From: Schistosoma haematobium
Lineage: Eukaryota; Platyhelminthes; Trematoda; Strigeidida; Schistosomatidae
DNA length: 64,000 nt
Assembly (NCBI RefSeq): GCF_000699445.3
Contig: NC_067197.1
Coordinates: forward strand, 33,339,809-33,403,808
Direction: 5' to 3'
Numbering within the stretch: the first letter of the stretch is position 1; every line of letters starts with the position of its first letter. Of the stretch, positions 1 to 12,900 are shown piece by piece. Position numbers and translations under genes: made by a program. The notes beneath the pieces were generated by a model. That model saw only the letters and a program-made list of their open reading frames with translations. It was not told the DNA's origin and did no database searches.

Positions 1-433
1 TATTACTACCAGTGAACCTGTTCCACTGTTATCATTGACTTAAAAACTGCTTCGATTGATTCATTCCTTTTCATATGAACGTGAAAAGACATTATTAAAG
101 CTTGATAAAGGTAAAATTGAGAACAGCATTGTTTAATTATATGTATTATTCTAAAATAAAAGTCGTCTCTTCACCCTACTACTACTAACTTTCGAACCTA
201 AATCAGAACAACAATGATAACAAAAATTACCGTTACAAAAAGTAGTAAACTTAACTAATATCTACCAGTATAGAGGTTTGTTGTGATTATTGAATGTTAT
301 CGTGTTCACGAACCGACCTAAGTTAGATAATCATTGAAAACTAGAAAGCCCTGGACACAGCTCTTTCGTCCTCGAATGGAACTCTTCAGTGACGTCTTGG
401 TTCTCAAAGGTTGATTTGGGGTGGTTTATGATC
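1..433. other. Downstream flank / 3' UTR of the coiled-coil gene
   Basis: This lies directly 3' of the stop codon on the minus strand. An ATTAAA-type polyadenylation signal can be read on the minus strand at 132-137. No other gene is visible. Assignment as 3' UTR is inference. Confidence 0.4.
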
Positions 434-978
434 TCAGTCAACTGCTATCAACTTACCAGGATCTGATGAATTCTCCGTAGTTCGCCTTACGTTCCCTAAT
501 TTATCGACGAGAGAGGATGGCGTAAAATTCATAGAAGATCGATTTGAGGCCGATAATTTGTAGTTACTAAGACCTGAATTTGGAAATGTGTTGTCTTCCA
601 CTAGCAACTTTACAGATGAAGGATTACGACTGTGAAGTTGATGTAAAATTGATTTGCATCCATTTTTTTGATTATCAACTAAGTCTAAACCATTATTATG
701 ATGTAAGTGAGAATCTAAAATTATATCATTAAGTTCATCAGCATGTACAGAATGATTTGCCAAATGTGGGAGATTTTTTACAGCTGCTGTTTCAATAGAT
801 AATTGTTTAGCTTTTTGACAAGCTAATTCTGCTTTTTGTTCCGCTAAATAAAATCGATTCTCGGTTTCATGCAGTAGTTTTTCAGTGTCGTGTAATTTTG
901 TATTCAAATCTGAAATTTGATTAGTAAGAATAGTTTTTAAGTCTTCATGTGATTTTGATTCATTCTGAAGTCGTTGCT
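434..978 (-). CDS. Terminal exon (exon 12) of coiled-coil gene
   Basis: The exon starts after a TTAG acceptor at 979-980 and completes a Glu codon begun by exon 11 (G plus AG). The first 60 or so residues continue the coiled coil. The remainder is Ser/Asn/His-rich and likely disordered. The reading frame ends at TGA 434-436. The alternative acceptor four bases upstream would break the phase with exon 11, which is why 978 was chosen. Confidence 0.68.
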
Positions 979-3900
979 CTAACTAAAATTTAGATGATAA
1001 AAATACCATGATTAAGATGATATGATACGTATCACAGGTTTTATGAACACAAACGAAAAAAATTTAAGAAAATTATTATAAGTCTTTAGTTAAGTTAGAT
1101 AATGCCAGCAGTGAAGTATGGGTTGAAAATTTTGTCCTATTTGAGACTGGTCTGTTAGGTGTTCCAGCATGTCAGCCATAATGTTCACATTGAGACTCAG
1201 ACCATGGTAAACTTCGCTTAATATGTCCAACGTGTTATAAAATGAACTACTGATTTTAGATAGGTTTTACAATGAATATGAATCTTATTTATGATGGTTT
1301 GTATTCCCCAGTGATTTGAAATTAAGATTACCATTGATCATTTTCTTTTAAAATATGAGCATTGCAAACAGTCTGTCTCAATATAGTCATTTAGTCACAG
1401 GCTTTTAGTAAAGCTGGAGGGTAGCTAGTAGTAGAACTTAGAAAGCGCGTTTGGGACTCGTCAGCTGAATGTGCCCGTATACCAAACGAAATAAAAATAT
1501 CAAAGCACTCTGGTCAGGATGCACTGATACCGAAAGAGACTAACTAATGGGAGTCCATAATATCAATAACCAGAAAATAAAAATCCTTTTAGATAAGATG
1601 TGATAAAAGGAAGTAGGGTAAAAAAACACATTTGATAAAACGGAAAATTTCATTCTTAAAATTCATAATTGGATATCGCTTGAGTGGAAATAGATCAAAA
1701 CCGTAGATAATTACAGTATCAAAGCATTAGTTTATCATCGTAGTCAAAAATGAAGTGGATGGATAAGGAAAGAGACCCATTGTGTCATTGAAGAATGAAA
1801 GCGATTCGACAAAGAAAATTTTCTTTTCGACGATTTCATTTACATAAGCTGTGTAATCGTATTTATAGTTAATTTTATTTGCTAGTCTACAGTAAACCAT
1901 AATGGTGCTAAATAATTAAAAATACTTCCAGTGGGTTTTTTATAATGAATTGCTCATGAAAATCAGATATTGTAAGGTAGTTGTGTATTAATCAGCTGAT
2001 GAAAAGTGCTGATGGAAAAATAATTGTCCACTTGATAAGTATCGAGAACAGAATAATTAGAAGTTGTCATAATGGCTAATTAATAGTTGTCGAAATAATT
2101 GGAGAGTAGTAGAAATAATAACTAAAAACGATAGATTATGGAATAATGAGACAATGAATATACTGTATTTGCACGTAAAGATTAGTCTTGAACCAATGGA
2201 CAGCAATAGCCTCTGCTGCATATAGATTTTTCATTTCCATTCCTCTTAAGGTGACTCTTCTGAATGTATCTATGATTTTGATAAAGACTTCTGGTGAAGC
2301 GGAGTGACCACAATTACGTAATTGCTCTAAGCTTTAGCTTTTGACTGACTTAAGTGATACTTTATAAAGTCAGCCAGTGTTCAGAGATGATTTTTGAAAG
2401 AGCTTGTTTCGTGTGTCCTATGTAACAATAGGTCACCTTCCTTATTTAGAAACATGTAAGGATACTGAGATAGTAAGGGAACGTTTTGAGTTTCTGAGGT
2501 TTTCTATCAAGCTTGCTGTAGAGAATGCTAGAGTCACATTTTTAAAAAGTAGATGGATAATGTTTTATAAGCAGCTACTGATATGATGAGAGCAATGTAG
2601 TGATTTGTGATTACTACATAATCACTACGACCTCAACAGGGGTCGAACTCATAACCTTTAGCCCTTGTGGGGGAACACTTGACCGATAAAAATATATTTC
2701 AACTTTTTGTATCTTCCACCAGGTGAAATACATATTATCTACAAACATACTTGTTTATGTTTTTGTTTATCAAGTTCAATTTGTTCAAGAAGTAACTGTT
2801 TCTCCTTGGTCAATGCATCAACATTTAATTTTGTATCATCCAACAGTTTTGTTTGAGCATTAAACTTCTCAGTTAGCACTTTTAATTGGTATTTGGTTTC
2901 ATTATACGCAGATATTTGATTCGTTTGATCATGATTTTGTTCCAATAACTACAAACCAATATAATCGAAAACAAACGACCATGAATTTGAAGCAATAGTT
3001 CCAAATTTAGTCTATACAATGTCAAAACTTCTGAAATACATACTAACAGACTTTTTATTAAGCTTTCAGGAAAGATTTATCTACTTGGAGCAGGTTAATT
3101 AGCAAAAAATCTTTAAAAAGGTAACGTGAAAGCTGATTTGATGAACTCCGAATTTTGATCCACCATTTCAGGTCAGCGCAGTAGAAAACTTTTTGCCTCG
3201 CAGATTGATTTTGCTGCTAAATTGCCCGAAAAACCTTATTGGACAATCTAAACTGTTGTTGAACCAGTCGCTTTAAACTAATTAATCAATTAATTTTTAC
3301 AGTTTTAAGTGTATGAAAAGTGTGAATTCTCTAAATTTTAATGTATCACAGTTACAAGCCAGGTCTGGTTTTCAGTATTCCATGACTCAGTGAGATATAA
3401 GTATATCGGTTACCAATCATATTGGTTGTCGGATCTTGTGACATCATGAAATACCTAATTTTTTTATTATTGTATTACTTCAGTTTCGTCCTTGTTACTA
3501 AAAAGTAGTTTGCTTCAAATTTAGGATTACAAGTGAAGTTCTATCCGATGGAGTCTATAAAGAAGTTGGTGAGACGATATCAAGTAGTTGATCAAAAGTA
3601 TTTAACATTGAATTTGAGTATTTCATGATAAAATTCGTAAAATTTATTATATACTTGAATAAAAGAAATAGCAACTAGAATATAACTGGAAGTCATGAAT
3701 GCTATATTGAGTAATATATTAACTGAATACTGATAGTCACATCTTTTCTTTTCAGTTGACTATGTATAGGATTTATATAGTTGGAAATCACCTGAGGTAA
3801 AATTGGGATGCGATCAAAATTCAACCTCTATTGCTCCCTCTATTGCACCTATTACTTAGAGAATTCTAGCAAACACCTCAAATCCAATCAATAAATTACA

Positions 3901-6900
3901 TATCAATTATGTAATCTAATTGAACAAGATTTTTAACTTTTACTTATTAAATGGATGAAATTAAAAACATTTGGATAATCTTCACCTACCTTAGTCTCTA
4001 AATCCCGAATATCTAATTGTAATTGTCGATTCATTTTTTGAACTTCTAACAATTCTTGTTGAAGTCGACTGTTATGTTCTTCCAGTTTAGATTTTTGTAT
4101 TTCAATTTCTTTATGTAAATTGGTTGAAAATTCTACTGTTTTATTTGAATTAGCAAGTTGTTGGTCAACTGTTGCCTGATTGATGATAATAACAACAAGT
4201 GTAATAGAATTATACAAATAGATGCACATTTTAAATTACAACTTAACAAAATGCGATTTCAACAATCAAAACAATTGTTATCCTAAATTCCATCATTATT
4301 AGCTGGATACGAAACAAAAACTTGTGACGTGACACTATATCCAGGTATTCTACTGAGCATCCAGATCTGAGAACAGAGACAATTTTAAATATCGACAAGG
4401 GGAGAATACAAACCTTCACACTTGTTGACCAAGATAGTAGCTATTTGTATTCAGTGGATAACGTTTTTAACATTTGAAACAAAGGGCAATCGGTTAGAGT
4501 CTTAACGTGAACTATGGGATGACGCTATATCTACCTGACTAGTTTAAAATAAGCCAAAACCCTTATCTTGAATTCTAATGTTAGCCAACAGCCAAATGTA
4601 CCATTATCGATCATTCGATAGATTTAAATGTTATTAGTAAGAAATCAGGTTTGAGAAATGTAAAATTTGGGTAGGAATTCTTTAGTACATTAGACCTCAT
4701 ATTTTCAAAAATATTTTAATTAAACACTTGTTCTTGCAATTTCTATATAATCCTTATTAAAAGCTATCCTTCAATTCAATAATTCCTGTCATATCTTTTA
4801 CCATCCATAAATCACAATTATAAATTTATTATACAAGTTTTTTTCTGTTTTTATCCGTGTTGCTTATTACTTATGCTTGAAACGGGGAACCACTACAATT
4901 CCCTCGACACGTAGTAAGAACACTGAATACTGGTACAAATAGAGATTTATTCACCCCTAAAAAACACGATGAGGACTCAGTAGCTAAGTGGACTCTAGTA
5001 GAAAAGACATTTATTCATATATTGATTGTACACTCATTGTGACTATTAATTAGAATGAAATCACGTCTATGAAAAATACCAATAGTTATAACAAACCATT
5101 CGTTGCATGTCATGCTATGTCTAGTTTACGTTAACTTAATGCACAATATCCTATCTTGAAATAACACCACACCCAAATAAATTAATGTTATATTGAATAA
5201 AATATCACACTTGAAAACAAAAACAAACACTACACTCAATAATCATCATATAGAATTAAAAGTGGAAGTAATGTTGAACAAGAAGTCACAATGAGTAAAA
5301 GAATGTAATTTCGCCTTTTTCATCTTATCATATCAATATTGAAGATGTTTAACTGACGTATCTATTGTGATTTATAAATTGTGATCAGTTTTGATAATCT
5401 AACTTCACATTTAATATCACAGTAGCTATGACTTCATAACGTAAAGGTGTTTACGACCATTTATCTAGCTTTCTGGTGTTCTGATTAAACGTTTAGTGTG
5501 ATGATTAGCGCTACAAAGAGATATGATTGTTGCAACTATAAAAGACGTATGAACTATCTATTAATAAAAGTGAGAAAATTTTACATATACAGTTTGTTCT
5601 GATTGTGATCCTACCCTCTTAAATTAATTCAATCTCAGGAATAGTATGACAACATTTTATTCCTTCTGTACTACACCTTTTTTTTAAATATTCTCAATTA
5701 TCATTTTGTATCTTCTTAACCTTCTTTAATTTCCATTATAAAATGACTTAAAAATGAATGTATAATCAGATTAATCAAAATGTTTTGCGTAAAAATATCA
5801 TACTTTCCTGTTCATTTTTAGACTTTCGAAAAATTCCTGATTTGGTTAACTGCGTTACTACGTCCGTAAGCCTAGAACGATACTACTTTGCTGATTGCCA
5901 CATGTTAATGCAACTGTTTACCAAAATATTTTTCGTCAAAATTAAACAAAATAATGCAAAACTGATTGTTAGGAGAATGTCAAATTATCTAAACTTCTTT
6001 TATTATTGTTGATAAACGTTAATTCTAACGTGTTAAATAAGTTCTCAATAACTTTTTCCAGTTGAAATTACCCTACTTAAATTATTTGCAGTTGTTTAAT
6101 TGGTTAACGTTATCTATAGCATGAATGTTTTTACTTATGTACCTGAAAGCCCTAAGTAATACTATAAAAACAATGTTGTTCTGTTACAATCTGACTTCTT
6201 TGAATATCAGGTTTTATCAAAGCTCTTAACTTCTCTCCCTTAACCATTTACGTGGTTATAGTTGGGAAGTTGTGCATTAATCGTCTAGTCTATCTAGTTA
6301 GCGTATGTTTTTTTCCCATTAGAAAAATCATCAAATTGTTCGTAGTTCAAACACAACATAAACCATCTAGAAGACAGATTACTTGTCTATGAAGACATGA
6401 AGAGATTTCTTAAATACTTACTTTAAGTAATTCATATTCTTTTGATTTTTCGTCAAATAAACTAGTTTTACTTTGAATTTCATTTTCCAAAAATTTAATC
6501 AAATTCTCACGTTCATTCAATTTGATTTTTAATTGATTGAAACAGATTTCTAATTCATTATATCGTTGATCATTTAATTCCTGTGTTGTATTAGCAGATT
6601 TTAAACGTAATTCAGATTCTGCTAGTAAACTATTCAATTCAGTTATTTTTAATTCCATTTCATTAATTTTTGTAATTTGATTATTTTGATTCATCATTGT
6701 ATTTTCTAGCTGTTTGATGACATTTTGACTGAAACATAATTGATTATTAGATTCCTCCATAAGGTTTTCATACTGATAAAGAAGGTATAATAATAATGTT
6801 GATTCAGGCAATTACTTTATTTCTGAGGATTATGTAAACAGCTTGACATTAGCTTGTATACTAAAAAACACTAAATAATTCATTCAATATAGTTTCGGAC

Positions 6901-9900
6901 AATTTGGGATTATGTTACAATGTGGAGTCGACTAAATAATGTGCACTCAGATACTCAAAGTTCGACCGAATATTGCTTCACTCCCCCCCTTACTATGTGT
7001 TTGAGTATGCGTGAAATAAATTCTTTTAATTTAATCCATATTTGCCTTCCTATTGGTGTCGCCACTGAAATGGGATTAGACTAGTCATAATATTCGGAAT
7101 TAAACGAAAGATTCATTTTCATTGTATATACATTTATTCAATCAAATCGGAGTCAGATCTCGAGCCACCAAGAAAACCTTCAAAATTAAACCATTCAGCT
7201 CGTAAAACATAACACACCCACAAAAATTACTAATAGTGTCAAATCCAAGTCCCTATTTAACAATCCAGTATCCCGCATCGCAAACCAATTTTTGAGACAA
7301 TGTACATACATTACAAGTATTCGACTTCGTATAATTGAAGAACTGACACTATATGGCAGGAACCTCTTGAAGTTGAGTTCAAAATTCTAAGCTACCACAG
7401 AAAGTTGGCCAATTAAATTATAATTGAAGTCACTGATTTATGTTTCACATGGAACAAGCAACTCTATGCAAATATTAGCTGAATCATGTAGTCGCTGAAT
7501 AAAAAGTTAAGCGATAATAGTTCACGAAGTCACTAACAACGAATTTCTGAGATGCAAAATGATCTATTCCTTTGGAATCAGGTCATTTGAATGTGACAAA
7601 TCAGTGGTTAGTGATCCGCGAAAGTCAACTCGTCAGAATGTGACAAATGCAATTACTAGTCACCTTCTTAAAATCTTTACTCAATAGTGTTTTTTTTTTA
7701 TAATTTTGACATCACAACCCTTTTATATGTTTTAATTTTCCAATATTATTGGAAGGTTCAATGATGATATGACACTAGTAATAGTAATCACTTGATAAAA
7801 ATAAACAGAGATGTTGTTTTGATAACTGATTAAAATATTAGAATAAACTAAAGTAAATAAGATGAAAGGTATAAAAAAATACTTATGAATGAACCAGTAT
7901 TAAATAATCATCACTACACACATATAAAGAAAAACTGTCAAGTTCAATTTGGCCTAAAACTAAATTATAGGGTCAACCAATAAGGAAGTCTGATAGCATC
8001 TAAGTAACTAATAAACATAGAAACTGAATAGTACAATAATAGTTATTCATAGATAGTATAATCATGTCATATGTATTATGTAATAAGTATTTAAAAAGAA
8101 ACTCACTTTATTATTCGCTTCTTGTAATTTCATTTCAATTTGTTTTAATTTTTGTCGTGTACGTTGAATTTCATTAGATTTTTCATTTAATTGTTTTTCA
8201 TAATTATCACATTTATTTTTTAATTCAATTTGTAATTTATCATAATTAGTTAATGCTGTAGTTTTAGCTAATTTTAATTTACTCATTATACGTTGATTAG
8301 TATGTAATTGTTTTTGTACAATTGTATGAGTTAATTTTAAATCATTTAATTCTTTTGTCATATTTTTTAATTCTTCTATCGTTGATTCATTAATATCAGC
8401 TTTAGATGTACGTAAACTATTCAATTCTGATTGATATTGTTCTATCTTCAATTTAAAAGAATAATTTTTTTTACGAAAAGAAATAAAATAATCATAATGA
8501 TAATAATGATATAAGAAAGATTAGTTCAGCGAAGAGTTCTCTTTTATAATACAGGAGATTTTTGTGAAATGTTAAATTCCAATAACGGGATGCGTGGACG
8601 AATAGAATCGATAACATTTTGTGCATGACATTTAAGAGATTTTGAGTTTGAATAAATATGGTTTCTTCGAAGAATTTTCCAGTAGTATTTAGGATATTTG
8701 TGCATTTTAATGCAATCCTTAATGGGTGTATTTCGTTTATTAAAAAATTCCAAGGACCCTTCGACAGTAAAGGAACTTAATGAGTTTCTGCGTTATTCTG
8801 TCAAACTTGCGGAAGTGAATGCGAAGGTTACCTTTCTTAAGGATTGCGTTAAAAATACACAAATATCCTAAATACTACTGGAAAATTCTTCGAAGAAACC
8901 ATATTTATTCAAACTCAAAATCTCTTAAATGTCATGCACAAAATGTTATCGATTCTATTCGTCCACGCATCCCGTTATTGGAATTTAACATTTCACAAAA
9001 ATCTCCTGTATTATAAAAGAGAACTCTTCGCTTAACTAATCTTTCTTATTTAATGTCTTAATGGGTGTATTCCGTTTATTAATAATGGTATAGACAAGGA
9101 AATACATGCAACATCAATTGTACCATGAATTAGGTCAAGGAAACTTCCAAATTATAATGTAGGTATATTATGTGTATAGTCCGTTAAAAATGAGGTGCAT
9201 AGACGTGAATTAGTTGCATATAAATATATATTAAAACATCATTTTGGTATATCCATGATAAGATACTATGAGTGTTATTGAAGTTATAAATAAAAGAATA
9301 TCCATCTAAAAAATTAAAAAAGACTATTCGATATCAAACCAAGTGTTTGGCGATGGATAGGATAGATGTTTACATTACGCTCATTATCTGATAACAGACT
9401 ATATAGATTAATTCAGTTGAATCATACTGATTAGAAGTGATTATCCAGTATTTACTTATGAATGAAATGGTAAAGATTTATTAGAGTAACATTTTTGTAA
9501 GCCTAGAAAAATGTGTTTCAAAATAAACTGCACGATAATATTATGTAGTCAGCTGTGATATTTGTAAGAAGTTACATAGAAGTACCATTAAGCATTACAC
9601 ATATCAAGGTTTAAAGCAAAATGTAAATAATAAATATATTTTTATGATATCCCAAATCAGTAGAAAATTGTATTTCTGATATTTCTTGACTTAATGTAAG
9701 TCACTTTTTCAAAGGAAATATTTACACAGAAATATATTTATTATTAACTTTCTACCCAATGTTCAGTTTATTTGAAGATATCAAATCTAACCTTTGCATT
9801 GATAACTACACAATTTAAATGTTTATTATTTACTAAAATAGAACTTTCTATGTTTCGTTTCACATCGTCTAGCTCTTAATCCTTTATAATTTAGAAGTTC

Positions 9901-12900
9901 TTTGCCTGATTCCAATATGTTCAAATCATTATTTATACAGACGAAATATTAATCCTATTCACTTCATATATGTACCTTTCATAAATCGGATGAATTACTG
10001 AGTGAATATAAAAAGTTGAAAACAAGGTAGGCTTGTGAACTTGAATGGAGGATTAATTTAAATAAGACTCAACACTAATAAGCATGATATAGATACAAGC
10101 AAACATGTAAATATATTCTATGTCATATACATAACTCAAGGTAACATGCATAGTTGACAGAACAAGTGCAAACATCAAAATAATTCATCTGCCAAAAAGG
10201 ATAAATCAAGTAGGTATGTAATACAAAAGAAGTTGCTACAATATCGGCCGGGGACAAACACCTCCTTGTCAAGTCATCTGAGTGTATCGTAGTCAGTAAG
10301 TACGGTTATGTTATCGTTTATTTAGACACTCAATTAACGATATTTTAGAACATTTTAGAACTTTTAGGACATTTAACTTTTACCATGTAGTTTTTCTTCC
10401 ATCATGACTGAGTGCACCACAACTGGTTGGAAGAAAGTTAAGGGCACCAAACCAAAACGTGGCATCAGTGCGTGAAGCCACTAAATTCTGGTTTGAGCTA
10501 TGTTGGTAGATGCAGGATACTTGGTTGGTGTTCGCGAGACTATCGTAACCAATGGTTGGAGACTCTGGGTGACATGGCTCAGAGTCGATCACAATGGCCT
10601 AGTTGTATACGCTCTCTTTCTTCCCCTAAACTACGAGATTAAAGTCGCTTTATATTTTTCTTTCTACGAACCAATTATTTCTTCCTGTACTATATCCTTA
10701 TACGCAACCTTTCTTTTATATATTACCACTATTGAATTAACTACTTCTATGAATCCGGTGTTCATCTTGCTGTGCTAATGCGGTATGGCAACTTGGACCG
10801 ATGCATATATATGCCTGGTCCTACGTTGTAGCTGACTGACTGACAATTCCGTACCATGGTGGGGTGGTATTTATGTAAGCCAGCAAAAATGATGGAGAGT
10901 GAAACATCTTCTCCATCATGGATTACGATAGTGTAAGTAATAATTGTAGCTTCATTTTGATTAGTTGCCAGGTGCTAGGTCGAAGTCGCGAACGATATCA
11001 CATCTTTCATTAAAAAAACCGACTAATCAGACAAAAGCAACATAGAAACTGATAAAAATGAACGTGCGCCCATGTTGTCATAACATATCTGTAAAGCGAC
11101 ATGAAATTAACAAGTTGAATGGTAAAAGAATAGAAGCAACGGTATCAGTTGAATTAAAAATGATAAGGCATATGGATATTATTCAAAAAGACAGAGTGAA
11201 TTAATGGAATAAAAATAACTAAACAATGCGAAAATCAGAATTCAATAAAAATAATCTATCTGAGCCATTGAGACAGATTTTGGACGATGCTACACAACGT
11301 CTCCAAACATTAGTCAAAATAATCGCACCCATCTAAGTAAGGCTCAGCTTAGCTTTCAGTGATTTCGTGAACTGATAGTGGATCATGATTTATCCACACT
11401 CAGCTTTCTCCCAGCCCATTTCTACACAAACTAAAATCCCATTTCAAAGTAGATGTTAGTTGATAATACGTAATACAAGTTCTGATTACTTCAGCCGATA
11501 ACTGATTAGAATATACCAGCAAACCACATTTCATCCGATGTTTAAACTCAAAGAAACAAGTGCATTAAATTATTCGTAATCAGGTGCATTTTCTAGAAAA
11601 ATGTGAAGTACATACCCATCTTCATGTAGTAAAATCGATTTCTGGAGAATTGAAAAGAAAATTAGGTAGAACCAATGTAATCTACCTGAATAAAATACGA
11701 ATTACTGTTCAAAAATAAACAAAATTTATTACCAGCTACAACCGAATCGTACAACATAATTCTAAGCAGTTATTTAAATGTTTTTTTATTTTGTTTATAA
11801 TGATCAATTTCTTGAGATAAAAAAAAGTAACTTATTCAACTATAGAAGCTAATAAACAATAAAACACCTTACACTATAATTACAATCATATAAACCGTAA
11901 ACACATATCAGTAACTCGTATATTATGTCAGAAGTCCCAGACTAAAACAAAATAAAACACATTGTTATTCATCTTTCAAACAAAGAACTTGACAATAATA
12001 CAATTTATTAATAATAAGGATAGATCATAGTTGAAATAATCCAGTTTTAATCTAAATTAAAGTAAACCATTAAATAGTAAAGCAATATAAATGATCTTGT
12101 ATTGATAGAAAGTAACAAGAGAATCAATTCATTAAAAAAAAACTTTAAACATTTAGTGACAATGATTTCAGTAAGCTGATAGGATCATTTTTTTAAAAAT
12201 CAACACTCAGAAATCTCTGTAGGACTTGATAAACTTAGTTCACTTCCTAAACATTCAATTATCACTAACCATTTACAATTATCTTATAATATCAATAATA
12301 GAGAATTTCTCAATATTCGTTTCAATCGATCTATCTACATTAATTATACTTTTTTCATAATGATTAAATATTAAAACAAAAGGTTGTTGTGACTGTGGAC
12401 TGCAGATTAGACGGCAGCGAATTACCGATCGAACCAAAAACGCGTAAACACGTAAGAACGGCCTAGAGTTCTGATTGGTCGTGCTCCCCTGTCTAGCTCA
12501 GCCAGTTGAGTCCAGAACGCAAGTCCCAACCTCTGATATATGAATCACTATATTTCAAGCATATTGAGTTCATATACCAATCAAACCGACCACAACGTAC
12601 CAATAAAATATGAAACAACATTTGTACAAGAATTAGCCAGATGTGGCTGTGAATGAAGGAGGTAGCGATTAATAGACAGGGTATACTGCGCGGCAGTCCG
12701 TTCTGTTTTAATTTACGGCTGCGAAACATGGCCATTAAGAGTAGAAGACACTCGTAAGCTATTAGTATTTGACCACAGATGCCTTAGAAATATTGCTGGC
12801 ATCTGCTGGGACCACCGGGTAAGTAATAGTGAGGTTAGACACAGGGTATTAGGGAATGATGGTAAATCTGTTGATGAGGTTATGAATCTTCATCGACTGA

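Noticed and set aside
2629..2700. Functional tRNA gene
   Set aside because: Only A/B-box-like strings are present; no acceptor or anticodon stems pair.
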